Below, piece after piece: positions 25,797 to 36,344 of a stretch of DNA of 64,000 nucleotides. Each line of letters begins with the position of its first letter. Positions within the stretch are counted from its first letter, which is position 1. Source of the DNA: Stackebrandtia endophytica. Lineage in GTDB: Bacteria > Actinomycetota > Actinomycetes > Mycobacteriales > Micromonosporaceae. The DNA lies in the NCBI RefSeq assembly GCF_006716355.1, contig NZ_VFOW01000001.1, positions 3,038,001 to 3,102,000 on the forward strand. The letters are read 5' to 3'. The notes under the pieces were generated by a model, which was not told the origin of the DNA, ran no database searches, and saw only the letters and a program-made list of their open reading frames with translations. The translations under genes and the position numbers were made by a program.

Positions 25797-25826
25797 TTGA
25801 CGCACGTCACAGTTACGGAATACCGT
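25797..25826 (+). promoter_or_regulatory. Candidate promoter/operator of the aryl-CoA ligase gene
   Basis: TTGACG (25797-25802) is followed after 18 bp by TACCGT (25821-25826), a TAnnnT -10. TGACG-CA-CGTCA forms a short inverted repeat over the -35, and TTACGG-AATA-CCGTCA lies over the -10. A start near 25833 supports translation from 25871 rather than 25829. Repressor binding by PaaX is inference. Confidence 0.4.
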
Positions 25827-25870
25827 CAATGTCGACGAGCTCGTCTCGGATAGTGGAAAGGCTCGCGACC

Positions 25871-27457
25871 ATGGCGTCATTGCCCGTTCTGAGTCCATCC
25901 GTACACATCGATACATTTGCCCGTGACAATTTGCCGGACACGACGTCCTGGCCCGAACTGGTCTTCGGTCTTCCCGAGCTGCGATACCCCGACCGGCTCA
26001 ACTGCGCCGAGCGCCTGCTCGACGGCGCGATCGCCGAGCACGGCGCCGATCGTCCCTGCCTGATCACCGACACCACACAGTGGAGTTACGGGGAGTTGGC
26101 CGACCAGGTCGCGCGCATCGCCAATGTCCTGGTGTCGCAGGCCGGGCTCGTCCCCGGCAACCGGGTGCTGTTGCGCGGTCCGAACAACCCGATGATGGTG
26201 GCCTGCTGGCTGGCGGTCCTGAAAGCCGGCGGCGTCGTGGTCACCACGATGCCGCTGCTCAAGGCCGCCGAACTGCGCACCATCGGGGAGATCGCCCACA
26301 TCGACCTCAGTCTGGTCGACGATCGGTTCGACGAGGAACTGGCCGACGCCAACATCGCGCCGATGCTCGGTTTCGACGAGTTGACCGAACGCGCCGCCGG
26401 ACAGTCGGACCGGTTCGTCACCGTGGCCACCGCGGCCGACGACGTCGCGTTGCTGGCCTTCACCAGCGGCACCACCGGACGTCCCAAGGCGACCATGCAC
26501 TTCCACCGCGATGTGTTGGCCAACGCCGACACCTTCGCCCGGCATGTCCTGCGCGCCACCGCGCAGGACGTCTTCGGATGCTCGCCGCCGTTGGGTTTCA
26601 CCTTCGGGCTGGGCATGGAGGTGGTCTTCCCCATGTACGTCGGCGCGTCGTCCCTGTTGCTGGAGAAGGGAACTCCGGACCTGTTGCTGCCGGCCCTGGT
26701 CGATCACGGGGTCACCGTGATGGCGACCGCGCCGACCGCCTACCGCGCCATGTTGGGGATGATGGCCGACGGGGTCGGCGACCTCCGGTTGCGCCGCTGC
26801 GTATCGGCGGGGGAGCCGCTGCCCGCGCCGACCTGGCACGACTGGCGGGAGGCGACCGGGTGCCGACTGATCGACGGCATCGGGTCCACCGAGATGCTGC
26901 ACATCTTCATCTCGGCCGCCGACGACGACATCCGGCCCGGCGCCACCGGTCGTGCCATTCCCGGCTATTCGGCGACCGTTCTGGACGATGATGGTCGTCC
27001 GCTGCCACCGGGTGAGCTGGGGCGGCTCGCGGTCAAGGGCCCCACCGGTTGCCGCTACCTGGCCGATCCCCGCCAGAGCGACTACGTGCAGGACGGCTGG
27101 AACCTGACCGGTGACATCTACCGCCGCGACGACGACGGCTACTTCTGGTACCACTCCCGCAGCGACGACATGATCATCTCGGCGGGGTTCAACATCTCCG
27201 GCGCCGAGGTCGAGTGGGCGCTGCTCGGTCACCCGGACGTCGCCGACTGTGCCGTGGTGGGGATCCCCGACGACGAACGCACCATGACCGTGAAGGCGTA
27301 TGTGGTGCCGCACCCCGGACAGACGACCTCGGAAGCCGCGCTGATCGAGTTCTGCCGCGACCGGATCGCCAGTTACAAGCGGCCCCGGCAGGTCGAGTTC
27401 GTGACCGCGCTGCCGCGTACCTCCACTGGAAAGGTGCAGCGCTACCGGTTGCGGTGA
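25871..27457 (+). CDS. Aryl-CoA ligase, 2-aminobenzoate/benzoate-CoA ligase type
   Basis: 528 aa from the ATG at 25871 (GGAAAGG about ten bases upstream). An AMP-forming acyl-CoA synthetase: P-loop LLAFTSGTTGRPKATMHFH, A5 region DGIGSTEMLHIF, YVQDGWNLTGD and the C-terminal catalytic Lys in PRTSTGKVQRYRL. FNISGAEVEWALLGHPDV and the N-terminal LPELRYPDRLNCAERLLDGA follow the 2-aminobenzoate/benzoate-CoA ligase group. With SDR, RidA and PaaX next to it, activation of an amino-aryl acid is plausible. The 2-aminobenzoyl-CoA monooxygenase/reductase that would follow is not in this window. Confidence 0.88.
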   Translation: MASLPVLSPSVHIDTFARDNLPDTTSWPELVFGLPELRYPDRLNCAERLLDGAIAEHGADRPCLITDTTQWSYGELADQVARIANVLVSQAGLVPGNRVLLRGPNNPMMVACWLAVLKAGGVVVTTMPLLKAAELRTIGEIAHIDLSLVDDRFDEELADANIAPMLGFDELTERAAGQSDRFVTVATAADDVALLAFTSGTTGRPKATMHFHRDVLANADTFARHVLRATAQDVFGCSPPLGFTFGLGMEVVFPMYVGASSLLLEKGTPDLLLPALVDHGVTVMATAPTAYRAMLGMMADGVGDLRLRRCVSAGEPLPAPTWHDWREATGCRLIDGIGSTEMLHIFISAADDDIRPGATGRAIPGYSATVLDDDGRPLPPGELGRLAVKGPTGCRYLADPRQSDYVQDGWNLTGDIYRRDDDGYFWYHSRSDDMIISAGFNISGAEVEWALLGHPDVADCAVVGIPDDERTMTVKAYVVPHPGQTTSEAALIEFCRDRIASYKRPRQVEFVTALPRTSTGKVQRYRLR

Positions 27458-27566
27458 CCTCGCCGGGTCGAAACCCGTTCGGGCCGGGCGCTTCTCATGC
27501 CGGTGACCGGTGGGCTGAAGGGCACTACCCGCGTTCAGATCATCACGACCTTCCTACACTTCCCCG

Positions 27567-28514
27567 ATGGCGTTTCTACGGTGGTCGGAGGCGATGAACG
27601 GCGCGCTCTATGGCGAACGGGGCTTCTATCGTCGGCACCGACCGGCCGACCACTTCCGTACCAGCGCGCAGAATCCGGTGTTCGCGACGGCGGTCGCCGA
27701 GCTGGTGCGGCGAGTCGACGACGCACTGGGGCACCCCGATCCGTTCACGGTCGTCGACATGGCCGCCGGTTCCGGGGAACTGTTGCGTCGTCTGGTCGAC
27801 CTCGAACCGCTGGACGGTCGACTGCGGGCCGTCGGTGTGGAATTGCGGGAACGCCCCGACGGGGTCCCCGACGACGTGGAGTGGCGTGACACGCCGCCGC
27901 TTCGGTCGACCGGGTTGCTGTTGGCCTGTGAGTGGCTCGACAACGTCCCCTTCGACATCGCGATCGGTACCCGTGACGGACCGCGCTATCAGTTGGTCGA
28001 CACCGCCACCGGCGAGACCGGTACGGGGGAGTCGGTGTCGCACGAGGACGCCGACTGGCTGGCGACCTGGTGGCCGGTGTCCCGAGTCGGTGACCGGGCC
28101 GAGATCGGTCGGGCCAGGGACGCGGCCTGGCGGGAGCTGGTGTCCACTGTCGAGGCGGGTTTGGTGGTCGCGGTGGACTACGGCCACCACCGTTCCTCGC
28201 GCCCGGCAGGGCCGACGGTGACCGGGTTCGCCGCCGGGCGTCAAACCTCACCGGTGCCCGACGGAACCATGGACGTCACCGCGCACGTCGCGGTCGACTC
28301 GCTGGGTGTCGACAGCACACTGCTGCAACGGGAGGCGCTGAAACGGTTGGGTATCACCGGTTCTCGACCCGACTACGACCTAGTCCACCGTGATCCGCGG
28401 GGATACCTGCGGGCCCTGTCGGCGGCGGGGGAGGCGGCCGAGTTGCTGGATCCGGCGGGACTGGGGGGACACTGGTGGTGCCTGCGGGGGGTTGGCATGA
28501 CAGTTCCCTTGTAA
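27567..28514 (+). CDS. NDUFAF7/MidA-like SAM-dependent methyltransferase
   Basis: 315 aa. [28 protein letters not shown] is the diagnostic N-terminus of the NDUFAF7/MidA (DUF185) family. The SAM motif [15 protein letters not shown] comes next, then [13 protein letters not shown] (the E-x-x-D-x-x-P motif), [12 protein letters not shown] and the DVTAHVAVD segment. Human NDUFAF7 dimethylates one arginine of NDUFS2, the complex I counterpart of NuoD. Here the very next gene, 55 bp on, is a NuoD homologue that keeps that arginine. The actinobacterial version is shorter than the mitochondrial one. Soluble; no signal. Confidence 0.85.
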   Translation: MAFLRWSEAMNGALYGERGFYRRHRPADHFRTSAQNPVFATAVAELVRRVDDALGHPDPFTVVDMAAGSGELLRRLVDLEPLDGRLRAVGVELRERPDGVPDDVEWRDTPPLRSTGLLLACEWLDNVPFDIAIGTRDGPRYQLVDTATGETGTGESVSHEDADWLATWWPVSRVGDRAEIGRARDAAWRELVSTVEAGLVVAVDYGHHRSSRPAGPTVTGFAAGRQTSPVPDGTMDVTAHVAVDSLGVDSTLLQREALKRLGITGSRPDYDLVHRDPRGYLRALSAAGEAAELLDPAGLGGHWWCLRGVGMTVPL

Positions 28515-28569
28515 TCGTGCCCGACGTCCCCGCCACCCCTTCGACGCCGACTCGTGCCACGATGACTCC

Positions 28570-29706
<1,137 letters not shown>

Positions 29707-30008
29707 CAACGCCTCGATGAGGTCTTGAGCTGCCGGTTTGCCACGGTAGGCCGCTCGTCGAGTTGAATCGTCGGTTCACCGATCATCGAGACTCGGGCGA
29801 TGTCGTTCGACCGCATCATCGCCATTCGGCGAACTGTTGGAGGTGTACCGCGCCTCGGAGATGACAGGCGCCTTCGTTTTCGAGTATGTCGGGCGAAGGG
29901 CACCCACATTCCGTGGACGACCGGTTCGACCTGGATCGGGCCGGGTACGGCATCGTACTGCCGCACGACCGCCTCGCCCAAGGCGGCGTTTCGGACGGTG
30001 GCCCGGGC
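29707..30008. other. Intergenic stretch with no convincing gene
   Basis: About 300 bp between nuoD2 and the convergent membrane-protein gene. A 123-codon minus-strand frame (29610-29981) overlaps the end of nuoD2 and has no motif; I do not call it. No strong hairpin was found. Confidence 0.5.
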
Positions 30009-31412
30009 CTACCGTTCGCCGTAGTAACGATCCATATAGGAGCCTCCGCCGATGTCGCCGCGGGCCGGGCCGCGCTGACCTCGGGACAACTCACCCCAGC
30101 GAGGCTGTGGGTCGGCCTCGGCGTCGGCTATCGCATGGCGATCCGAGTCCCGAGGTCCGTAGCGATCGCCGCCACCTCGACCCTGCCGGTCGGCGGCGTA
30201 GGTGTCGGTGCCACGCCCCGAACCGCGCCGGTCCTCGTGGCCCCGTCCCCAACTCGGGTCCGGCCCGCCGCGACTCTGCCGCATTCCCATGCGCAACTCG
30301 GCCGACCGTTCCTCCGTCTGCCAACCGCCGGCGGAGCCTCCACCATCTGCACCCGGCAACGGCCGATCCCAGTTGCCGCCGTCGCGACCGCCGCTGGAGC
30401 GGTGCCAATCGTCCTCGTGACCGCGCTGTTGGCCGCGCTGTGGTGCCAGGCCCGACAGCAGGGAGTCCGCCTCCGCAGCGGAATCCTCGTTGGAGTGATC
30501 GCGGCCCATCTTGGGCAACTTCAACTTGCCGAACTTGCTGGTGCGCGGTTCCGGCTCCTGATAACCGGAAGGTCCGTTGCCGGCCTGATCGAAGTCGTAT
30601 CCCGGATCGACCGGCCGCATCGTGGTGGTCTCCCGTCGCGTCACCGAGACGGATTCGGTGACCCGCACCATCTCGCCGGTCTCCTCCATCGCGGCCTCGC
30701 GGCGTCGACGCTGCTCGCCGGCACTCGGCGGCTGGTAACCCTCCTGGGGCGGTCGCGGTCGGGGGATCTGCGCGGACTGCCCGGTGACCGGTTCACGATC
30801 GGAACGGCGATGGCCGACATCGTCGCCCGCGTCGCCGTAGTGGCGGGGAGCCTCGTGGTAGCGATCCGCCTCCTCGTATCCACGGTCCCGTCGGGGATCG
30901 GAATGGCGGTCGCCATCGCGGGTTCGCATCGGCGGATTGTGGCCCAGATCATCCCGGCGCGGGGGAGAGTGTTGCGGCCCTTGATGTTGCGGAAACGGAG
31001 TGTGTGGTTCCCGCTCCGCTTCGTGGTTCTCGCGGTGCGGTGGGCGGTGGGATTCGCCCGCCGGGTGTCCCTGTTCGGCACCTGTACTCCGAGGGCCGTC
31101 GGCGGCGAGTTGGCGCAATTGGCCACGCAGTTGCGACAGTGCGTATTGGGTCTGTTCCTCCATGTCGGCCATCGCGGCGAGGAGCTCGGCCTCAACGGTT
31201 TCGGCGTCACGCCGCAGTGCCAACGAGAGTCCTATGAGTACTACCGATCCCATGCCCATGACCAGCGCGAGGCTCAGGCCACTGATGCCGCCGCCGATGA
31301 GGAGGACCAGTGCGGCCAGTGGCGCCAGTCCCACACCGGCCCAGAACAGCACCGTCAGAACTGTTGTGTTGCGCCAGATCGGGGTGTCCGTGGAGCTTGC
31401 CTGCCTCGCCAT
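30009..31412 (-). CDS. Two-helix membrane protein with long charged disordered tail
   Basis: 467 aa. Residues 18-70 hold two membrane helices (LTVLFWAGVGLAPLAALVLL and SGLSLALVMGMGSVVLIGLS). A short coiled stretch follows (AETVEAELLAAMADMEEQTQ), then about 350 residues of low complexity, rich in Arg, Asp, Gly, Gln and His (RDGDRHSDPRRDRGYEEADR), ending YMDRYYGER. There is no enzyme motif. Such tails suggest a scaffold or membrane-surface assembly role. It is divergent from the conservon across about 550 bp, and proximity to the cvn genes may or may not matter. The long plus-strand open frame across it is antisense noise. Confidence 0.7.
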   Translation of the reverse strand: MARQASSTDTPIWRNTTVLTVLFWAGVGLAPLAALVLLIGGGISGLSLALVMGMGSVVLIGLSLALRRDAETVEAELLAAMADMEEQTQYALSQLRGQLRQLAADGPRSTGAEQGHPAGESHRPPHRENHEAEREPHTPFPQHQGPQHSPPRRDDLGHNPPMRTRDGDRHSDPRRDRGYEEADRYHEAPRHYGDAGDDVGHRRSDREPVTGQSAQIPRPRPPQEGYQPPSAGEQRRRREAAMEETGEMVRVTESVSVTRRETTTMRPVDPGYDFDQAGNGPSGYQEPEPRTSKFGKLKLPKMGRDHSNEDSAAEADSLLSGLAPQRGQQRGHEDDWHRSSGGRDGGNWDRPLPGADGGGSAGGWQTEERSAELRMGMRQSRGGPDPSWGRGHEDRRGSGRGTDTYAADRQGRGGGDRYGPRDSDRHAIADAEADPQPRWGELSRGQRGPARGDIGGGSYMDRYYGER

Positions 31413-31963
31413 ATCGCAATACGTTACTACCGAAGTGTCGCGACCGGTACACCCGAAACCCGTCGTGGAGTACCGGTGCGACGCAGCGAGAATTTTGGGG
31501 CATATCTGACAGATCGCCTACTGAGTAACACCCCCGGTCAACCCCATGATTGGGCGGTGCAACAGATTCCATAAAGGAACGTTTGTGGGAGAAAATCTCC
31601 GGTTCTGTCCCGTTCTCCGCTGCGTACTGATAACCTCTGGCGAGCACGGATCGTGTGCGACCCAGCTTTTCAGACTGTCCCAATTCTACAATGGAGACAA
31701 ACTGTCAACCATCGTGCGGCATCCGTATTCGAGCGGTCCATGTTTTGAGAAGGTGTCTGGTGAATCCAGGCCTGGACTGTTCGATCTGAGTGAGTTGGCA
31801 GGATGGTCTCGGACGCGAAGCGTCGACATGCGCGCTCGGCGCGGCGGAGAGGTGACCGGTGGAAACCCCGAATCGGCACCGTTCTCGCAGCTGAGCACCG
31901 CTTTCGCCGTTTCCAGCCCGACCCACGAATGTCGCATTAGCCAGACATGTTCCGAGGACACAG
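31413..31963. other. Long divergent promoter region before the conservon
   Basis: About 550 bp of lower-GC DNA between two divergent genes. A TACAAT box (31687-31692) reading toward cvnA is the best -10 candidate; a convincing -35 is not seen. Frames across it (such as 31546-31971, plus) lack motifs and are not called. The length suggests complex regulation of both genes. Confidence 0.4.
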
Positions 31964-34123
31964 ATGTCTAATAACGCCTCCGCGCCGCCGCAATCGGCCC
32001 CCCAAACCGCAATGCGGCGCGACAGCCCCGCCACCAGTGGGCACTCCGACGGCAAGAGTCGACGGCTTGTCTGGTTGGCGGTTCTACCCGGTGCTGTGAC
32101 CATCCTGGTCGCCGCCGCCACCATCACCTACCTGCTCACCGCATCGAGCACACCGTCGGCCGGGATGCTCATGGTCATCCTCGGCCTGGCCGGACTCATC
32201 TGTCTCGGTGCGGCCATCACCGCCGCGGCCAGCCTGTCCGGTATCGACCGCGCCCGACAGTCACAGATCGAGGGACTTCGTTCCGCCGCGATCGCCGACA
32301 CCGCCGCCCTCCCCGAACTTCTGCAGCAGCGGCAGTACGGCGAGGTCGCGCACCCCTACGGCCAGGCCGTCAACGCCCCCAGCAGCCTGGAATCCTTCGC
32401 CGTCGGCGGTGGAGAGTTCGCTCCACTGGCCCGTGACCTGGCGGCACTGCGTCGCACCGCCCTCGAAGCGACGATGCCCTACCCGAAGGCGCCCGCCCCC
32501 GCGGCCCACCCGACGCCGCCCGCGCCCAAGCCCGCCCCGCAAGCCCGCCCCGAACCGGCGGTCGACCAGCAGCGGCGCAAGCCCGAAATCGTCGCCAAAC
32601 CGGTCATCGCCGAGCCCATCGTGGCCACCGACCAACGCGTTGGCGTGTTCGTCAACCTGGCGCGTCGACTCCAGTCCCTGGTGCACCGCGAGATCAAGCT
32701 GCTCGACGAACTGGAAGCCCAGGTCGAAGACCCGGACCTGCTTAAGGGACTGTTCTCCGTCGACCACCTGGCCACCCGGATCCGGCGGCACGCCGAGAAC
32801 CTGGCGGTCCTCGGTGGCGCGGTGTCACGTCGCCAATGGAGCCGTCCGGTCAACATCTACGAGGTACTGCGGTCGGCCGTCGCCGAGGTCGAGCACTACT
32901 CGCGGGTCAAGCTGGTCCGCCCCATCGAAGGCACCCTGCAGGGCCACGCCGTCGCCGACGTCATCCACCTGGTCGCCGAGCTGGTCGAGAACGCCACCAT
33001 GTTCTCCGCACCCAACACCCAGGTTCTGCTGCGCGCCCAACGGGTCACGTCGGGCCTGGCCGTCGAGGTCGAGGACCGGGGACTGGGAATGCCCCGGGAG
33101 GAACAGAACCGGATCAACTCGATGCTGTCGACCCCCGACGAGGTCAACATCGACGAGCTGCTTCAGGACGGCCGGATCGGCCTGTTCGTGGTCGCGGCGT
33201 TGGCCCGGCGACACGGCATCGCGTTGCAGCTGCAAACCAACATCTACGGCGGTACGCAGGCCGTCATCGTGTTGCCGCACGCGATTCTGGGCGACGCCAG
33301 TCCCACCAAGGTCGCCGTCGAGGCGGCCGCACCCCGGCCCGCCGTCACGGCCGCACCGGCGCCCGCTCCACAGTTGACCGCCGCGCCGCAGTCGTACCCG
33401 CCGCAACCGGCGCCGGAACCGACGACCCCGCCCCGGCCGGTCTCCAACGACGACACGATCACGATTCCGGCGATCCGCGACGTTCCCGCGGACAAGCCGA
33501 GTCCGACCCCGGTTCCCGCGGCCTCGATGTCACCGACCTCGGCACCCCCGGCGATCCAGCCGGAGTTCACCCGGCCGGAGCCGGTCGCCGTCACCGGGCA
33601 GTGGTCGTCACCGGCGGACTCGCAGCCGCGAGCGGGCAATCCGGCGTTGTCACCGGATGAGATTCCGCCGGGTTCGTTCGACGGCTTCGCGCTGCCGGCG
33701 CCGGGCTCGATGCCTCCTCAACCGTCGTTCCAGGCTCCCCAGTCGAGTGAGCCTCGGGCCGGTCAGGCGGCAGCGGCGTGGCAGAACATGCCGCGCAGGG
33801 ATCCCGGAGTGACCCGACCGCACTCGGTTACCGACGAACCGTCGGGCGCGCCCACGATCGTCGAGCACCAGTCGGCCGGCGACGGGCGCTCGGTCTCCGA
33901 GTACTGGGGAGGCGAAGCGGCTGCCACTGCGTCACCGGCACCGCCGTCGACCGGGCGTCGCGACGATCGACCGGAACTGCCCAAACGTCGTCAACAGAGT
34001 CACCTGGCTCCGCAGCTGCGGGATGCCCCTCAAGCGGTTCCCCAGACCGAGACCGAGGGACACGACCCCGGCTTGATGAGCGCGTTCCAGCGGGGAGCCG
34101 CCAGGTCCGACGAAACCCCCTGA
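31964..34123 (+). CDS. cvnA: Conservon sensor kinase-like protein CvnA
   Basis: 719 aa. Two membrane helices (about 35-60 LVWLAVLPGAVTILVAAATI and 66-92 AGMLMVILGLAGLICLGAAI), a dimerisation-like helical region (about 220-300), and a GHKL ATPase domain with N box LVAELVENATMFSAP, GLGMP and RIGLFVVAALARRHG. The last 280 residues are Pro/Ala/Ser-rich and disordered. No phosphorylatable His box is apparent, as in other CvnA proteins. CvnA is thought to work with CvnB-D as a membrane complex resembling eukaryotic G-protein receptors. It starts the four-gene run cvnABCD. Confidence 0.9.
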   Translation: MSNNASAPPQSAPQTAMRRDSPATSGHSDGKSRRLVWLAVLPGAVTILVAAATITYLLTASSTPSAGMLMVILGLAGLICLGAAITAAASLSGIDRARQSQIEGLRSAAIADTAALPELLQQRQYGEVAHPYGQAVNAPSSLESFAVGGGEFAPLARDLAALRRTALEATMPYPKAPAPAAHPTPPAPKPAPQARPEPAVDQQRRKPEIVAKPVIAEPIVATDQRVGVFVNLARRLQSLVHREIKLLDELEAQVEDPDLLKGLFSVDHLATRIRRHAENLAVLGGAVSRRQWSRPVNIYEVLRSAVAEVEHYSRVKLVRPIEGTLQGHAVADVIHLVAELVENATMFSAPNTQVLLRAQRVTSGLAVEVEDRGLGMPREEQNRINSMLSTPDEVNIDELLQDGRIGLFVVAALARRHGIALQLQTNIYGGTQAVIVLPHAILGDASPTKVAVEAAAPRPAVTAAPAPAPQLTAAPQSYPPQPAPEPTTPPRPVSNDDTITIPAIRDVPADKPSPTPVPAASMSPTSAPPAIQPEFTRPEPVAVTGQWSSPADSQPRAGNPALSPDEIPPGSFDGFALPAPGSMPPQPSFQAPQSSEPRAGQAAAAWQNMPRRDPGVTRPHSVTDEPSGAPTIVEHQSAGDGRSVSEYWGGEAAATASPAPPSTGRRDDRPELPKRRQQSHLAPQLRDAPQAVPQTETEGHDPGLMSAFQRGAARSDETP

Positions 34124-34213
34124 CCCTGCCAGTGCCCTCCCCTGGGACACCGGCGTTTCCAAGCATCACCAGGCAAGACAGCATGACCGCCCCAAAAGGA
34201 GTTATCCACCATA

Positions 34214-34651
34214 ATGTTGAGTGATGTGCCGACGGGCCAGCCGAATGACCTGAATTGGCTGCTGCGCAGTCTGGTCGAGCGTGTTCCTCATACTCAGAGC
34301 GCCCTGTTGTTGTCCTCCGACGGATTGAAGAAGGCCTACTGCGGCCTCGACACCGACCAGGCCGATCACCTCGCCGCGATCGCCTCCGGTCTCTTCTCGC
34401 TGGCGCGTAGCGCGGGAGCCCGGTTCAACAGCGGCACGGGAGGCGTCCGGCAGGTCGTCGCCGAACTCGATGAGAGTCTGCTGTTCGTGTCCACCGCGGG
34501 AAGTGGCGCGGTGTTGACCGTGATGGCCGGCCGTGGGGCCGACGCCGGAGTGCTGGGGTACGAGATGTCCCAGTTGGTCAAGAGTGTGCGGCCATACCTG
34601 ACCACGCCGGCTCGACACGCAGCGGCGGGCGCCGGCGATACGGTGAGCTAA
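34214..34651 (+). CDS. cvnB: Roadblock/LC7 protein CvnB
   Basis: 145 aa. The roadblock/LC7 fold is seen in LNWLLRSLVERVPHTQSALL, LSSDGLKKAYCGLDTDQADH, FSLARSAGARFNSG and GSGAVLTVMAGRGADAG. Roadblock proteins regulate small GTPases, here CvnD. AAAGGAG lies 14-20 bases before the ATG. It is the second gene of the conservon, with only four bases between it and cvnC. Confidence 0.93.
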   Translation: MLSDVPTGQPNDLNWLLRSLVERVPHTQSALLLSSDGLKKAYCGLDTDQADHLAAIASGLFSLARSAGARFNSGTGGVRQVVAELDESLLFVSTAGSGAVLTVMAGRGADAGVLGYEMSQLVKSVRPYLTTPARHAAAGAGDTVS

Positions 34652-34655
34652 CACA

Positions 34656-35024
34656 ATGGACGGATTCGATGACGCATGGATCGATGATGACGCCGGGCGC
34701 CTCGTGCGCCCGTATACGGTTAGTAACGGACGTACCCAGCCGAGCGCGAAACTGGACCTGTTGTCCATGGTCAAGACAACGGGCCGGGTGGCGCATTCTC
34801 AACTGGGACTCGATCACTCGCAGGCGTTGTTCCTGTGTGGTGCTCCGATCTCGGTGGCGGAGATATCGGCTCATCTGAAGTTGCCGGCCGTAGTGACCAA
34901 AGTACTGCTATGCGACCTTGTCGACTGTGGAGCCGTCACCACGCACGCCCCCGGCCCCATCGTCGACACGACCGACCGCCCCCTACTGGAAGCACTGCTA
35001 GATGGCCTACAACGACGACTCTGA
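34656..35024 (+). CDS. cvnC: DUF742 protein CvnC
   Basis: 122 aa. Typical DUF742: an acidic N-terminus with RLVRPYTVSNGRT, then LDLLSMVKTTGRV, a winged-helix-like central part (SVAEISAHLKLPAVVTKVLL) and LVDCGAVTTHAP. The function is unknown; it always accompanies CvnB and CvnD. The ATG at 34656 is four bases after cvnB, and the 3' end overlaps cvnD by 23 bp, so the genes are translationally linked. Confidence 0.92.
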   Translation: MDGFDDAWIDDDAGRLVRPYTVSNGRTQPSAKLDLLSMVKTTGRVAHSQLGLDHSQALFLCGAPISVAEISAHLKLPAVVTKVLLCDLVDCGAVTTHAPGPIVDTTDRPLLEALLDGLQRRL

Positions 35025-35571
35025 ACCATTTCCCACCGCTCTCAAACTGCTCGTCGCAGGCGGGTTCGGAGTCGGCAAGACAACCTTTGTCGGCGCCGTT
35101 AGTGAAATCGAACCGCTCAGCACCGAGGAGATCATCACCGCCGCCAGTATCGGAACTGACAATTTGGACGGGGTGGGCGAGAAGTCCACCACCACCGTCG
35201 CCTTGGATTTCGGTCGGATAACCCTCGACCCGCAACACATCCTGTACCTGTTCGGCACCCCCGGGCAGGAACGGTTCTGGTTCATGTGGGACGAGTTGTC
35301 CGAGGGGGCGCTGGGAGCGGTCGTGTTGGCCGACACCCGGCGACTCCAGGACTGCTTCTCCGCGGTCGACTTCTTCGAACGGCGTGACATCTCGTTCGTC
35401 GTCGGGGTCAACGTCTTCGAGGACGCCTTCGACTACGACCCGGAGGAGGTCCGCGCCGCACTGGACCTCAAACCGCACGTACCGGTGGAACTGTGTGACG
35501 CCCGCGACCGAAAGTCGGCGACTCTGCTGTTGGTCTCCCTGGTCAAACACCTGTTGTCAGCAGCCAGATAG
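35002..35571 (+). CDS. cvnD: Ras-like GTPase CvnD
   Basis: 189 aa. P-loop GGFGVGKTTFVGAVSEI near the N-terminus, switch II FGTPGQERFWFMWDEL in place of the usual DxxG, and a Val-Gly-Val-Asn segment where the canonical NKxD would be, as in other conservon GTPases. It belongs to the MglA-like bacterial group and cycles between GDP and GTP forms, controlled by CvnB. It starts inside the end of cvnC. Confidence 0.93.
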   Translation: MAYNDDSEPFPTALKLLVAGGFGVGKTTFVGAVSEIEPLSTEEIITAASIGTDNLDGVGEKSTTTVALDFGRITLDPQHILYLFGTPGQERFWFMWDELSEGALGAVVLADTRRLQDCFSAVDFFERRDISFVVGVNVFEDAFDYDPEEVRAALDLKPHVPVELCDARDRKSATLLLVSLVKHLLSAAR

Positions 35572-35661
35572 CCGAACCCCGACAGCCGACAACGGCTCGT
35601 AAACCCGTCCGGTCGATCCCGCCGGATGACAAGACAAGGCTCTCAGAGAATCGGAAGTCCA

Positions 35662-36255
35662 ATGAGCTACGAGGACGAAGACCGTTATTCGATGACTCCG
35701 GTCGATCCCGAAGCCCCCGACCGGGTCGAACGATTGAAGCAACTGGGCCTGGGCAACCAGCCCGACCCCGAGTTCGACGAGTTCGCGCGCAAGCTCGCCG
35801 AGACCACCGGCGCGCCGTACGCCATGGTCAACTTCATCGACGAGGAACGCCAGTACTTCGCCGGCCTACACACTCCCGGATCCGACGACTCGGATCCGTC
35901 GGCGGCGCAGGACGCGGCGGCCGGCAACGCCGAACCGGGCCGGGTCATGGAACGCGACCACGGCTACTGCCCGCACGTCGTGGTGCGCAAGAAGGCACTC
36001 GTCTTGGAGGACGTGTGTGACTACCCCCGGTTCGCGGGAAACCCGGTGGTTGACGAGATCGGTATCCGGTCGTACCTGGGGGCGCCCCTGATCGACCACA
36101 CCGGAACCACGATCGGGACGATCTGCGTCGTCGACACCGAGCCGCGTCCGTGGGGACGACCCGGTTTGGAGACCATCAAGTCGATGGCCGCCGAAATGAC
36201 CGAACGGCTGCGGGCACGTGAGGCCGCGCAGGAGAACCAGACGGACAACCGGTGA
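35662..36255 (+). CDS. GAF-domain protein, fifth gene of the conservon
   Basis: 197 aa from the ATG at 35662 (GGAAG about seven bases upstream); 35626 is an in-frame alternative. One GAF domain covers most of it: FDEFARKLAETTGAPYAMVN, FIDEERQYFAGLHTPG, GYCPHVVVRKKALVLEDVCD and IRSYLGAPLIDHTGTTIGTI. Such GAF proteins bind small ligands or sense redox. It has no output domain. It follows cvnD by about 90 bp in the position where other conservons carry a cytochrome P450 (cvnE), so it may be the ligand-sensing partner of this one. A hairpin ends the unit. Confidence 0.85.
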   Translation: MSYEDEDRYSMTPVDPEAPDRVERLKQLGLGNQPDPEFDEFARKLAETTGAPYAMVNFIDEERQYFAGLHTPGSDDSDPSAAQDAAAGNAEPGRVMERDHGYCPHVVVRKKALVLEDVCDYPRFAGNPVVDEIGIRSYLGAPLIDHTGTTIGTICVVDTEPRPWGRPGLETIKSMAAEMTERLRAREAAQENQTDNR

Positions 36256-36303
36256 CTCGCGAGCGTGCCGGCGATGACCCGGCACGCTCGACGGACACCG
36301 TCG

Positions 36304-36330
36304 GGTGGGCGACCGGTCGGGCCGCCCACC
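36304..36330. terminator. Terminator between the conservon and the acyl-CoA dehydrogenase
   Basis: GGTGGGCG (36304-36311) pairs with CGCCCACC (36323-36330) around an 11-base loop, between two convergent genes. Confidence 0.65.
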
Positions 36331-36344
36331 GAACCGGTTCGGAC

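Noticed and set aside
29886-31574. 562-codon plus-strand frame opposite the disordered membrane protein
   Set aside because: The minus-strand gene has two good membrane helices and a plausible start; the plus frame is low-complexity and ends in an unrelated intergenic region.
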